From: G963665545 sp963665545
Lineage (GTDB): Bacteria > Pseudomonadota > Gammaproteobacteria > Xanthomonadales > SZUA-36
Reading direction: 5' to 3'
Length of the DNA stretch: 64,000 nt
NCBI GenBank assembly: GCA_963665545.2
Contig: CAXXKZ010000005.1
Span: forward strand, 1 to 64,000
This document shows positions 45,265 through 54,608 of the stretch, in pieces. Each line of letters starts with the position of its first letter. Within the stretch, counting starts at the first letter, position 1. The notes beneath the pieces were generated by a model. The model searched no databases and had not been told where the DNA came from. It saw only the letters and a list, made by a program, of their open reading frames with translations. The translations under genes and the position numbers were made by a program.

Positions 45265-45705
45265 ATGACTTTGCGATGGGAAGAACTCACAGAGGGCCTG
45301 GAATTGGAGCCCTTCACCGATGAACCGGTAAGCCGTACTGATATCGTCCGCTACCAGGGTGCATCAGGGGACCTGGACGCGGCCCACCATGACGAAGAAA
45401 TTGCACGTAGCCACGGCTACGACAGCGTCTTTTCAATGGGCTTGCTGCATGCCGGCATTCTGTCCGTCTATGCCGTCAAGCTGTTCGGCGCCGATAATGT
45501 GCGCCGCTTCAGGGTTCGCTTCAGGGACGTGGTATGGCCCGGCGATGAATTGACTTACAGCGGCACGGTGACCCGCAAATACGAGCACTACGGCGAACAC
45601 CGGGTCGACCTGTCATTGGCCTGCTCGCGCGGGGAGCGCTCTGTCATCCTGGGTGAAGCCACCTTCGTAATCGCCCCCGGCACAGTCTCAACGGCCAACC
45701 AGTGA
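45265..45705 (+). CDS. MaoC-like hydratase/dehydratase subunit
   Basis: A 146-residue hot-dog protein. The hydratase motif is RYQGASGDLDAAHHDEEIARSHGYDSVFSMGLLHAG: the aspartate-x4-histidine pair and the following glycine are the catalytic signature of R-specific enoyl-CoA hydratases. With the preceding gene it should form a two-subunit beta-hydroxyacyl-CoA dehydratase, for side-chain or ring-fission product oxidation. It ends 22 bp before the convergent D-aminoacylase gene. Confidence 0.88.
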   Translation: MTLRWEELTEGLELEPFTDEPVSRTDIVRYQGASGDLDAAHHDEEIARSHGYDSVFSMGLLHAGILSVYAVKLFGADNVRRFRVRFRDVVWPGDELTYSGTVTRKYEHYGEHRVDLSLACSRGERSVILGEATFVIAPGTVSTANQ

Positions 45706-45727
45706 ACCCACCGTTTCGGTGTTGCTT

Positions 45728-47413
45728 TTAGGGCTCTGCGACGTAGCCCGCCCCGCGCAAAGACCTGCCGGGAAGCGCGCGGGTGATCTGTCCTTCCGCC
45801 ACCACTGCCTGCCCATTGACGAAGACATACTGCATCCCTGTGGCGTAATGGAAAGGATCCTCGAAGGTGGCGACGCCATTGATTATATCAGGATCAAAAA
45901 CCACGATGTCCGCGAAATAGCCTGGTTCCAGCTTGCCACGATTCTTCAGTCCCAGGACTTCAGCCGGCAGCGCAGCGAGCTTGCGGATCGCCTCTTCCCA
46001 ACTCATCAATTGCTCGTCCCTGACATAGGTGCCCAGCCAGTGCGGAATCGTTCCCAGGTGCCGTGGATGCACCAGGGGTGGCAGGTTTTCAGTATCCAGA
46101 TCCAGCGCACTGCCATCCGTGCCGCCAACCACATAAGCATTGGCCATGACCTGACGCAGGGTTTCTTCTTCGTTATTCCAGTCAATGACCATGCCGTCGC
46201 CGCCTTGTTCCAGCACGACATCCATGAACACCTCTTCGGCCGGTTGCTCGCGCATACGGGCCACTTCGCTAACCAATTTGCCGTTGATCTCCGGGTCGTT
46301 GACCCCCAACCGCACCCGGTGCCAGCCGATATTGGCCAGATAGGGCTCTTCAGTGACAAATCCCTGGGCAATTTTGACCCTCATTTCAGGATCTCGCAGC
46401 CGAGCCAGCATGGCCTCGGTTCCACCTTCCTGCGCCCAGGCCGGGATATAAGATGCCAGGCCGGTGATGCCCCAGGTATAGGTGTATGAATCGCCAGTGA
46501 TCTGCATGCCCTCGGCGCGCGCCTGTTCGATCAGCCACAGGAATTCCGGTGCGCGGGTCGAAGCCAGTGAATTGAGGTGAAAAAAGTGGATCGCGGCGCC
46601 TGACTTTTTGCCGATCTCAACCGCCTCGGTAATCGCCGCAGGATCGGTGCCGTTCATGGTGCGAGCATGATTGGCATAGAGGCCGGCACCCAGATCCGCG
46701 GCGGCCTTGACCAGAGCAGCCAGTTCGTCGGTGCTCATGTAGATATTGGGCACATAGCTCATCCCCGAGCTGACGCCGACCGCCCCTTCCCGCACCGCCT
46801 GACGAACCAGCGCTTTCATCTGCTCCAGCTCATCTTCGCTCGGCTCCCGGTCTTCATAGCCCATCACGTAGGCACGGATTCCTCCGGAACCCACGTGAGA
46901 AGCAATATTGACATCGAGCCCCTGAGCCTCGGCATAGTCGAGAAAACCACCCAGCGTGGACCACTTTCCGCGCAGGCTTGCGGGTGGCTGCCAGTCCATT
47001 TTGCCGCCCAGCGGTCCCATGGATACGACCTCACCGTAGATCTCGGTGGTAATACCCTGATAAGCGAATGAAGGACCCTGTTCCCCATTTAGCATTCTCG
47101 TGATATCCGAATGGCTATGCATATCGGTGAAACCGGGGGCGACGTACAAACCGGTGGCGTCAATTTCATTCGCGCCACGACCTTCAATCGAGCCCACACC
47201 GACGATCTGATCATCGACGATAGCCACATCGCCAACGACACCCGGCTCACCGCTGCCGTCGAACACGGTTCCGCCGCGTATGACGAGATCATATTGAGGT
47301 GAGCCCAGCGTCCCAGATTGGGTTTCAGATTGTTGAGATCCTTGATCGCAGGAAGTCAGAACGCCTGCCGTGCCGGCGATTAATCCGCAAACAATCAGCG
47401 CTTTGACGCTCAC
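45728..47413 (-). CDS. N-acyl-D-amino-acid deacylase (D-aminoacylase) family lipoprotein
   Basis: A 561-residue amidohydrolase. A lipoprotein signal (GVLTSC) points to the envelope. Motifs: YDLVIRGGTVFDGSGEPG, the metal HSH in GFTDMHSHSDIT, GVSSGMSYVPNIYMS, LYANHARTMNG and AIHFFHLNS (metal histidines), ISGDSYTYTWG-like region, GTDGSA, and the late LPAEVLGLKNRGKLEPGYFADIVVFDP. It hydrolyses N-acyl-D-amino acids or related D-substrates. GTG start at 47413 with AGAGGA ahead. Last of the minus-strand set 50.7-45.7 kb. Confidence 0.9.
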   Translation of the reverse strand: MSVKALIVCGLIAGTAGVLTSCDQGSQQSETQSGTLGSPQYDLVIRGGTVFDGSGEPGVVGDVAIVDDQIVGVGSIEGRGANEIDATGLYVAPGFTDMHSHSDITRMLNGEQGPSFAYQGITTEIYGEVVSMGPLGGKMDWQPPASLRGKWSTLGGFLDYAEAQGLDVNIASHVGSGGIRAYVMGYEDREPSEDELEQMKALVRQAVREGAVGVSSGMSYVPNIYMSTDELAALVKAAADLGAGLYANHARTMNGTDPAAITEAVEIGKKSGAAIHFFHLNSLASTRAPEFLWLIEQARAEGMQITGDSYTYTWGITGLASYIPAWAQEGGTEAMLARLRDPEMRVKIAQGFVTEEPYLANIGWHRVRLGVNDPEINGKLVSEVARMREQPAEEVFMDVVLEQGGDGMVIDWNNEEETLRQVMANAYVVGGTDGSALDLDTENLPPLVHPRHLGTIPHWLGTYVRDEQLMSWEEAIRKLAALPAEVLGLKNRGKLEPGYFADIVVFDPDIINGVATFEDPFHYATGMQYVFVNGQAVVAEGQITRALPGRSLRGAGYVAEP

Positions 47414-47447
47414 CTACACGTTCCTCTCATACCGCTTGCAACGTCGA

Positions 47448-48215
47448 TCACGAACGATACTCAGAACCGGATTCGTCCAGAATTCCTTTCATGACGTCGA
47501 AATAGGTCTCTTTGTCTGCGTCGAGCTCGGCGATCTGCCTGGCAGTCAGGCGCGCAACATCCCGCGGGATTTGCTTCAAACCCGCGCCCTGGCTTTGAGC
47601 CAAAATCTGTAACTTGGACGCACGTTCAAGGAAGTAGAGGTCGTGGATGGCGATACCCGGGGTTGGGCCCAAAACCATGGGTCCATGATTTTCCAGCATC
47701 ACGTACCGCTTGCTTCCGATGTTGGCTGCAAGCCGTTCACCCTCCTGCCGGTCATTCGCCAATCCACCATAGACCTCGTAGACGACTTCATCGAAAAAGA
47801 ACAAGGAGGCCTGGCTCAGGGTTTCGTTGAGGCCCCCTTCGACGCAAGTCAAGGCCGTCGCGTAGGGCATATGGGTGTGCAATATCACCGTGGCATGCGG
47901 ACACAGGCGGTGGACTGCCTCATGAATGTAAAAGGCGGTGGTTTCAACAACCCCTTCGCCCTCAAGAACACGACCATCGTTGTCCACCCTGAGCACATCG
48001 CTACTGCGCATCCTGCTCCAGTGGACGCCCCAGCGGTTGACCAGAAATGTGCCGTCGGCAAGGGCATAACTGAAATGGTTATCAATGCCCTCGTGCAGAT
48101 CTTCCAGAGCCGCTATGCGGAACATGGCGGCCATGTCGCACCTGGATTCATACACCTTCTGCTCGGAAAGCCCCTGGCCCTCCGGAGTAAAATTCAGTGG
48201 TCTTGCGCTGGACAT
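47448..48215 (-). CDS. Class II aldolase/adducin domain protein
   Basis: A 255-residue class II aldolase. Zinc ligands are in VILHTHMPYATAL and the third histidine in VMLENHGPMVLG; the DNHFSYALADGTFLVN block is the substrate-phosphate region of the family. It could act as a fuculose-phosphate-type aldolase or decarboxylase on a small hydroxy acid. Between a hydroxyacid dehydrogenase and a D-aminoacylase, so a short hydroxy- or oxo-acid substrate is likely. Confidence 0.88.
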   Translation of the reverse strand: MSSARPLNFTPEGQGLSEQKVYESRCDMAAMFRIAALEDLHEGIDNHFSYALADGTFLVNRWGVHWSRMRSSDVLRVDNDGRVLEGEGVVETTAFYIHEAVHRLCPHATVILHTHMPYATALTCVEGGLNETLSQASLFFFDEVVYEVYGGLANDRQEGERLAANIGSKRYVMLENHGPMVLGPTPGIAIHDLYFLERASKLQILAQSQGAGLKQIPRDVARLTARQIAELDADKETYFDVMKGILDESGSEYRS

Positions 48216-48252
48216 ATCAAATGCTCCCTGCAGTTAAATTTGGAAAAAACCT

Positions 48253-49188
48253 TCAATACCCGTGGATCATATCGACAATATACTCTGGAACGGCCCCATT
48301 CCGAAGCTGATTGATGACGCCGGCAGCATATCGCGCCGCTGACTCGACGATAGACGGGCTCGCCATGTGGGGCGTCAATATGACCCGGGGATGGGTCCAC
48401 AAAGGGCTGTCCGGGGGCAGCGGCTCGTGGACAAAAACATCCAGCGAGGCGCCACTCAGGTGACCCGAATCCAGCGCGGCAAGCAGATCATCTTCAACGA
48501 TCAATGTGCCCCGCCCGGCGTTGATCACCGCCGCCCCCGGTGGCAACAGTGCGAGCGTATCGGCGTCAAGCAAGCCTTCGGTCGCAGGCGTCGCAGGCAA
48601 CAGGCAAACCAGGATGTCGCTGCGGCCGAGGAAAGCAGAGAGATCCGCTGTGCCAGCGAAACTTTCCATGCCGTTTTGATGGTGTCCGGAGCGCGTCCAC
48701 GCCGCCACATCAAATCCCATATCGGCGAGCAATATTGCCGCCGGGCGCGCCATGTTTCCCAGGCCCATAAAGCCGACCCGCCGCCGCCTGGCCAGGCTGG
48801 CGGGCAACTGTTGCCACAGACTTTGCCGCTGTATTTCCTGGTAGTCCAGCACCGAGCGATGGTGTATCAGCACATTCATCAGCACGTATTCGGTCATGCA
48901 CTCGACCAGGGCAGGATCAGCCATCCTGACGATGGCGACACCCTCGGGCAGCGCAGATTGAATGTCAGTCAGGTGCTCCACGCCAGCGCCGAGGGATATG
49001 ATGGCTTTGAGATTCACACACTGTTGAAGCAAATCCGCGGGTGCTTGCCAAACAAATGCGTAGTCGATTTCATGACCGGGCCCCCAATCTGGAAAAGCCC
49101 TGAGCTCAAGGTCAGGCATGAGCCCCTTGAGGGCCGCGACCCATTCGGCGTCACCTTCCCGGCTGCCGGTATAGATACCCAATCTCAA
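48253..49188 (-). CDS. D-2-hydroxyacid dehydrogenase (GhrA-type glyoxylate/hydroxypyruvate reductase)
   Basis: A 311-residue enzyme. The NAD(P) motif is VGFMGLGNMARPAAILLADMG, the substrate arginine and glutamate lie in INAGRGTLIVEDDLL and SLDVFVHEPLP, and the catalytic histidine in ILTPHMAS. The N-terminal lid is shorter than that of standard D-lactate dehydrogenases, as in GhrA. TTG start with AGGA 8 bases ahead; it begins 10 bp after the stop of the serine hydrolase. Confidence 0.88.
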   Translation of the reverse strand: MRLGIYTGSREGDAEWVAALKGLMPDLELRAFPDWGPGHEIDYAFVWQAPADLLQQCVNLKAIISLGAGVEHLTDIQSALPEGVAIVRMADPALVECMTEYVLMNVLIHHRSVLDYQEIQRQSLWQQLPASLARRRRVGFMGLGNMARPAAILLADMGFDVAAWTRSGHHQNGMESFAGTADLSAFLGRSDILVCLLPATPATEGLLDADTLALLPPGAAVINAGRGTLIVEDDLLAALDSGHLSGASLDVFVHEPLPPDSPLWTHPRVILTPHMASPSIVESAARYAAGVINQLRNGAVPEYIVDMIHGY

Positions 49189-49198
49189 GCGCGCTGTC

Positions 49199-50671
49199 CT
49201 ACGGTTCCCAACCCAGGGTCGGTAATGCTTTGTAGACTATGGCCGCCAGCGGCATCACATTGCCCTCGCCGTTGGTGAGTATGACAATGCCTTCGCCTGT
49301 TTTTGGATTGAAGCCCATTTCAGTACGGGCGCCCAGATCCCCACCTCCGTGGCTGTACAACACGTCGGCTGTCGATTCAAGACTGGACACAAACCAGGTG
49401 TAATAGCCCAGGGCCTGGTGGTCAGGGGCCATGGTGTTGACCACCACAGGGTCGATGACGCCCGCTCCCTTGGTGGCACTGTCACCGGCGCTGGTATAGG
49501 CCGCCAGAAAAGTGGCCAGCTCCGTTACGCTCATGCGCAGCAAACCCGCCGGCCAATCCGGATAGCCCACAACACCGTATGCCTCAAAGCCGGATTCTGG
49601 GTCGTAACGGTACTGTTGCGCCAGCATCTCAGACTTCACGTCACGATGAAACCAGGCTGCGTCGGTCATGCTCAGCGGATCGAATAATGCCTGTCGGGTG
49701 TATTCCTCGAATGGCTGACCGGCAATGCGTTCGGCCAGGTAGCCCAGCAGGGCGTAGCAGGTATTGCAGTAATTGAAATCGCCACCCGGCGGATAATCAA
49801 AAAAGTTCTCTTCAGGACTGAATTGGGCGCCATTTTCACTCAGATAGCTTTGCAGAAATTCACCCAACGGTGTCTCAGTGTCGCCATGAGCCTCGCCCCA
49901 CAAGGGGCCGTAGAAGGCCATATCGTCACGAATGCTGGACCGATGCTGAAGCAACTGGGCGAATGTGACGGGCTCATCCGGAAAGTTGGGATTGCGTACT
50001 GCAAAAGGCAGAAAACCGCTGACGTCATCATTGAGGGCAAATTTCCCCTGTGCGTACAATTGCATCAACGCCGTGGAAGTGATGGTTTTGGACACCGATG
50101 CGAGCTGGAAAATGGTATCGGCGGTAACAGGCGCCTGTTTGTCCAAATCAGCATATCCCCAGGTCCCGGTCCAAGCCACGCGACCACCACGGACAATCGC
50201 CGCGGCCACGCCGGGAATATGCTCCTTGTCCATATGCGCAAGAATGGCGGGGCTGATGTCGGCCGGCTCAACGCGGGTCAATGAAAAAGTGCCCTGACTG
50301 CCTGACTGCTCAAATGTGCCAGAGATCACCCCCCCGCTCAGCGCGCCTGAAAAGGTCGCGGTGCCAGAAGGGTGCGGAAACTCGAAATGCACCGCCGGCG
50401 CTTCGAAACTGATGGCTTCAAGCGTCAGACCTTTCATGCCCTGGATGTCCATCTGCCCATCCAAATCACCGGCATCATCCTTTAATCCGATCGCCAGCTC
50501 CAGTTGCTGCCCGCCGATATCGATGGCCCCTTGCCAGCGGCCCGTAATCCCCCGCGGGTCCGCTGCTGTGGTTGCTACAGGGTCGTCGTTCGTATCCCCC
50601 GAATGGGTCACCGGATCGCAGGCGACGATCAGCGTGGTCATGAGCGCAAAACAAAATAATTTGGCAGGCAT
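49199..50671 (-). CDS. Beta-lactamase-fold serine hydrolase lipoprotein with an N-terminal beta domain
   Basis: A 490-residue lipoprotein (LIVACDP lipobox). An N-terminal module of about 110 residues (GRWQGAIDIGGQQLELAI, SGTFEQSGSQGTFSLTR) precedes a class C beta-lactamase/DD-peptidase-like domain with SxxK in LASVSKTITST, YxN in FNYCNTCYALLG and HGGGDLG as the third motif. Such esterases of family VIII act on amides or esters in the envelope. It is the first gene of the minus-strand set; divergent from a penicillin acylase across the 138-bp repeat copy B. Confidence 0.9.
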   Translation of the reverse strand: MPAKLFCFALMTTLIVACDPVTHSGDTNDDPVATTAADPRGITGRWQGAIDIGGQQLELAIGLKDDAGDLDGQMDIQGMKGLTLEAISFEAPAVHFEFPHPSGTATFSGALSGGVISGTFEQSGSQGTFSLTRVEPADISPAILAHMDKEHIPGVAAAIVRGGRVAWTGTWGYADLDKQAPVTADTIFQLASVSKTITSTALMQLYAQGKFALNDDVSGFLPFAVRNPNFPDEPVTFAQLLQHRSSIRDDMAFYGPLWGEAHGDTETPLGEFLQSYLSENGAQFSPEENFFDYPPGGDFNYCNTCYALLGYLAERIAGQPFEEYTRQALFDPLSMTDAAWFHRDVKSEMLAQQYRYDPESGFEAYGVVGYPDWPAGLLRMSVTELATFLAAYTSAGDSATKGAGVIDPVVVNTMAPDHQALGYYTWFVSSLESTADVLYSHGGGDLGARTEMGFNPKTGEGIVILTNGEGNVMPLAAIVYKALPTLGWEP

Positions 50672-50734
50672 CGGATTGTCCGCTGGTTCTGGATTACCCA
50701 CTAAGACGAAAAATGCAGCAAATTCATTACACCA

Positions 50735-50872
50735 AAGGAGTCTCGCTTCCCTGCTCCCGCCTTCGGCGGAAGGCGGCTGCGCTCGACGGCATGCAATAGG
50801 CGCCTGGCCCCTCTGGTACCGCTCGCTTTGCTCGACTTACCCAACCGGGGCCGGCGGGTCGCCTGCGGCTCC
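50735..50872 (-). repeat. 138-bp dispersed repeat, copy B
   Basis: Inverted copy of 33025-33162, 137/138 identical, containing the same 8-bp hairpin. It occupies the divergent gap between the serine hydrolase and the penicillin acylase. Short reading frames through it (translating as RRPAGPGWVSRAKR on the repeat strand) are not genes; both copies share them only because the DNA is duplicated. Confidence 0.85.
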
Positions 50873-50949
50873 TTTGGGCCACGACCGCGTTCGCTTTCCT
50901 GTGGGATACTGTTGCACCCATGGGTTTGAATGTTCTGGAGGCGTTACAA

Positions 50950-53160
50950 ATGAGCAACCGGCTCGCACGCACCGCAAAATTGCTGGCTGTCACTGCCCTG
51001 GCGCTGCTCAATGCCTGTAGCCAGCCCGAACCGAAAGTGGCCGCAGGAGAGGATCTCACCATCATTCGTGACGATTGGGGCGTGCCGCATATTTATGCCG
51101 ATTCCGAAGATGCTGGCTACTTCGGCCTCGGTTACGCCCAGGCACACGACCAGGGGGAGCGTGTGCTGCGGACGGTACTGATGGCCACTGGACAGCTCGC
51201 GAGTATCGACGGCGAGGAGCTGCTCGCTTCTGATATCGAGGCCCGGCGCTGGATGCACGCTGAAGAATCGCGCGCGGGTTTCGAGCGCATGAATGAGCAT
51301 GTTCAGGCCAATTACCGCGCCTATGCGGCGGGCTTCAACCAGTATTTCCGCGGCCATACCGACCGCGCCCCGACCTGGCGGTTTGATTTGGAGCCCTGGC
51401 AACTCATTGCCATTCCCCGCGGCACCCTGTGGGGGGCTTACATGGCCGGCCACGGGCTGAGAGATTGCAGCCGCGGCGGTGTGGAACTGGCGCAGGGACA
51501 GTCGGATGCTTTACGCGACGCTGCACGTTACGCCTCCAATGAATGGGTACTGCATCCTTCCCGAACCGCCGATGACGCAATCGTGCTACTGAGCGATCCC
51601 CATGGGGGCATTGATGGCGGATTCACCTACGAATATCGCATGCATGCCGGTGAACTGGAATCAGCGGGCTACAGTTTCGGCGGCTCAATGATCCTGCCCC
51701 ACACCCGCCATCTGACCTGGGGCATGACTACCGGTTCACCGGATGTCTCCGACTGCTTTGCCGTTGAGACCGACCCCGACGACCCCTCTCGCTATCTGTT
51801 CGATGGACAATGGCAAGACATCACCACGCGCACCACCACCATCGCGGTAAAAGATGGAGAATCAAAGGAAATGACCTTTGAATACTCCCGCCACAATGGC
51901 GTGTTATCGCCTGTGATTGCCCGCGATGGTGACATCGCCTACGTTGTGAGCACACCCTACATGCATGCAGCGGAGGCTTACGACGTTGAACTGGACCGTC
52001 TGAATCACGCCAGCACAGTGGATGAAGCCAAACAGGCCATGCGCGACCTGGGTATGTTTGCGCAGAACCTGATGTTTGCCGACTCACTGGGCAATTCCTG
52101 GTATCTGCGTGCCGGACGCTCGCCCAGACGCCCACCTGGCTTTGATTGGAATGCCCCCGTGCCCGGCAACAGTTCGGACAGCGCCTGGCAGGGCCTCCAC
52201 CCGGTGGCTGATTTGGTGCAGATCAAGAACCCGCCGCAAGGCTATATGCAAAACAACAACCTTGCGCCCGACATGATGACGCTGCCCCCGGCGCTGATCC
52301 TGGCGGAAAGCTACCCGGAATATGTGTACAACGATGTTCCCGGCCGTTTCACTTCGCGAGGCAAACGCGTCAATGCGGTGTTGTCTCGCGCCCGCAACTT
52401 CTCCGTCGAGGACGCCATCGACCTGGCGTTGGACGAGAAATGGCCAGCCACCGATAACTGGCTAAACGTACTGAAAAATGCCTTCGATGCCACCGGGCAT
52501 GAGCTTGGGCCCAGGAGCAAGAACGAACTAAAATTTCTGCGCGAATTGCTGACTTTTGACGGCCACGCCCGGGCCGGGTCAACAGCGGCGCTGAAGTATT
52601 TCATGTGGCGCCAGTCCGTCTTCGACCAGCTCAGTGATGAAGCAGTCACGGCCACCATCAACGCCCAGTGGACCCCGCAACTGGGCAACGCGGTTAACGC
52701 TGAAACACTGATCAAAGCGGTGGACGATGCGATCATCATGATGATGGTGTTATGGCAAGGCGTCGACGCCACGCTCGGTGACCTGGCGCGCATTGGCGCG
52801 GGCGAGGAAGACTATCCGCTGGGTGGCCTGGGCCTGGCTCCCTGGACCCGCGGACTGTGCTTCCCGGCCCCCTGCGAGAGCACCCTGCGGGCCTTCTGGG
52901 CGCCGCCACTGGAACAACCGGCCTCGAAAATTCGCGTGGCGGGCGGTTCCAGATTGTTGCGTCTGGTCATATTCACCGACCCGATCCAGTCTTTCACAGT
53001 GCATAACTTCGGCCAAAGTGACGACCCGGATTCTCCCCACTACGACGACCAGGCCAGGCTGCTCACCAGCAAGCGCGAAGTAAAACCGGTTTGGTTCGAG
53101 CGCAGCGAGCTGGAGGGCCACATAGAGAGTCAGGAAACGCTCAGCTATATTCCACAATGA
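50950..53160 (+). CDS. Penicillin acylase family N-terminal nucleophile hydrolase
   Basis: A 736-residue lipoprotein precursor (ALLNAC lipobox). The short alpha chain has IIRDDWGVPHIYADSEDAGYFGLGYAQAHDQGERV, and the processing site with the nucleophile serine is in ARYASNEWVLHPSRTADDAIVLLSDPH, near residues 195-205, where autocleavage creates the beta chain. The family splits acyl amides: penicillins, acyl-homoserine lactones and N-acyl amino acids. ATG 50950 is preceded by GGAGGCG. The gene is complete and unbroken; divergent from the beta-lactamase-fold hydrolase. Confidence 0.92.
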   Translation: MSNRLARTAKLLAVTALALLNACSQPEPKVAAGEDLTIIRDDWGVPHIYADSEDAGYFGLGYAQAHDQGERVLRTVLMATGQLASIDGEELLASDIEARRWMHAEESRAGFERMNEHVQANYRAYAAGFNQYFRGHTDRAPTWRFDLEPWQLIAIPRGTLWGAYMAGHGLRDCSRGGVELAQGQSDALRDAARYASNEWVLHPSRTADDAIVLLSDPHGGIDGGFTYEYRMHAGELESAGYSFGGSMILPHTRHLTWGMTTGSPDVSDCFAVETDPDDPSRYLFDGQWQDITTRTTTIAVKDGESKEMTFEYSRHNGVLSPVIARDGDIAYVVSTPYMHAAEAYDVELDRLNHASTVDEAKQAMRDLGMFAQNLMFADSLGNSWYLRAGRSPRRPPGFDWNAPVPGNSSDSAWQGLHPVADLVQIKNPPQGYMQNNNLAPDMMTLPPALILAESYPEYVYNDVPGRFTSRGKRVNAVLSRARNFSVEDAIDLALDEKWPATDNWLNVLKNAFDATGHELGPRSKNELKFLRELLTFDGHARAGSTAALKYFMWRQSVFDQLSDEAVTATINAQWTPQLGNAVNAETLIKAVDDAIIMMMVLWQGVDATLGDLARIGAGEEDYPLGGLGLAPWTRGLCFPAPCESTLRAFWAPPLEQPASKIRVAGGSRLLRLVIFTDPIQSFTVHNFGQSDDPDSPHYDDQARLLTSKREVKPVWFERSELEGHIESQETLSYIPQ

Positions 53161-53251
53161 CGGGACGGTCAGTTTAACGACCCCTGATCCCGTTCTGTCA
53201 CACTTTCTTTTCAAACGGGTCTAATGATGTAGTGACCAATGAGACCCTTGA

Positions 53252-54077
53252 ATGAATCTTGAAACACTGGCAAAGCAGGCGGGGGGGGGGGGGGGGGGGT
53301 GACCGTACCAGACTCGATGAGCTGGTGCGCGCCATTCAGCCCGGCATCTATCGTCTGTCGTTGCGGTTCTTGTGGTTGCCGGCCGACGCAGAAGAAGCGA
53401 CCCAGGAAATTCTGATCAAGGTTTGCACCCGCCTGGCCAGCTTCCGCGGCGACAGCGCATTCAAGACCTGGGTGCACCGGGTCGCCGCCAACCACCTGAT
53501 CTCGATGAAGCGAGGTCACACAGAACAACGCAGCAAGTCATTCAACGACTATGCCGCCGCCATCACGAATTGTCCGGATGAGCCCATCGATGAGTCGGCA
53601 TCGGCCAATGTTGAGGCCGCTGTGCTGGCCGAAGAATCGAGAGCCGCATGCGTTAGCGGTGCGCTGTTGTGCCTAGACCGGGCGCAGCGCATTGCTTTCA
53701 TCCTTGGCGGAATACTGGGCTTCACCAGCACCGAAGCGGCACTCATCCTGCAAATATCACCCGCCAACTTCCGCCAGCGTCTGTCCCGTGCGCGAAGTGA
53801 CTTGCAACAGTTTATGGCTGGACAGTGCGGACTGGTCGATCCCGCCAATCCTTGCCGCTGCACCAAGAAAACCCGTGCCTTTATCCGTTTCGGCATCGTC
53901 GACCCTGAACGCCTGCAATTCAATAGCGCGCGGCGTCGACTGGTGGAATCGGAAGTCCAGCGTGTGACGCAGGGCGAAGACGGTTGGCAGCGGCTTTTTG
54001 CCTTTGACGGCAACGAGCCGGTGCCTGATTTTGCCGGCGTGATCGAGCACGCCCTCGGCGGGCATTTTCATCAATGA
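53252..54077 (+). CDS. Sigma-70 family (ECF-type) RNA polymerase sigma factor with a poly-G tract after the start
   Basis: Sigma region 2 is visible in GIYRLSLRFLWLPADAEEATQEILIKV and SAFKTWVHRVAANHLI; region 4 with its HTH is GFTSTEAALILQISPANFRQRLSRARSDLQQF. The C-terminal extension has QCGLVDPANPCRCTKK with three cysteines. The best start, ATG 53252, reads MNLETLAKQAGGGGGG and then TGA at 53300 because the tract at 53281-53299 has 19 G; 18 G would join it in frame to DRTRLDELVRAIQ. As read the gene is off, unless translated from a TTG at 53259. It overlaps the next gene by ATGA. Confidence 0.82.
53281..53299 (+). repeat. Homopolymer of 19 G near the 5' end of the sigma factor gene
   Basis: By far the longest single-base run in the window. 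It sets the reading frame of the sigma factor; changing its length by one or two bases would switch the frame. It may be a phase-variable tract or an artefact of base calling or gap filling. Confidence 0.9.
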
Positions 54078-54463
54078 TGACACAGGCCAAAGCGAGTCCA
54101 TCACCTAAGGAAAGCTGGAATCAGGCCGCCCGCGTAGGCCTCTGGTTTGGTCTTGGCCTGTCCGTCTACGGGCTGGCCTTTCGCTTGGCAGAACTGCACC
54201 ACAACTCGATCTTTGCGTGGGTGTTCTACCTGGCCCTGCCGGTGGCCGCCTGGTTGACGCTCAAACGACTGCGAATTCGCGGCATTTCTCCAAAATTCGT
54301 TCGCAGGGCCTGGATCGCGACATGCGCCGCCGGCCGCCTGACCGCCCTGGTGTATTGCCTTTACGTGTGGGGTTTCAATGCACTGATCGACGACTCCCTG
54401 TTACAGAATTCGCTGTTGGAAGCGCGCGCCGATATTGCCGGGCGCAATTATAGCGAAGACTAA
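54074..54463 (+). CDS. Small integral membrane protein of unknown function
   Basis: A 129-residue protein with hydrophobic spans around VGLWFGLGLSVYGLAF, SIFAWVFYLALPVAAWLTL and LTALVYCLYVWGFNALI. I do not recognise the family. It overlaps the sigma factor stop (ATGA), so it is probably co-translated; an anti-sigma role is conceivable, but no anti-sigma domain is visible. Confidence 0.7.
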   Translation: MMTQAKASPSPKESWNQAARVGLWFGLGLSVYGLAFRLAELHHNSIFAWVFYLALPVAAWLTLKRLRIRGISPKFVRRAWIATCAAGRLTALVYCLYVWGFNALIDDSLLQNSLLEARADIAGRNYSED

Positions 54464-54601
54464 ATGCGGACTGCTGAAGCGCAACTGCGATTTTTTAGTA
54501 GCCCGTTGGGCTTTGCGCTCGGCGTGCTGCTGCGAATGTGGGCGGCATGCCTGATCTCTGGCATCCTGATTGCCGCCACCAGCAGGTTGGGGAAGCTGTA
54601 G
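54464..54601 (+). CDS. Tiny membrane-segment ORF following the sigma factor operon
   Basis: 45 residues beginning MRTAEAQLRFF, with one hydrophobic stretch (LGFALGVLLRMWAACLISGILIAA). The ATG directly abuts the TAA of the upstream gene (TAAATG), which suggests coupling. No Shine-Dalgarno of its own and no known family, so it may be spurious. Confidence 0.4.
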   Translation: MRTAEAQLRFFSSPLGFALGVLLRMWAACLISGILIAATSRLGKL

Positions 54602-54608
54602 CAGACTG

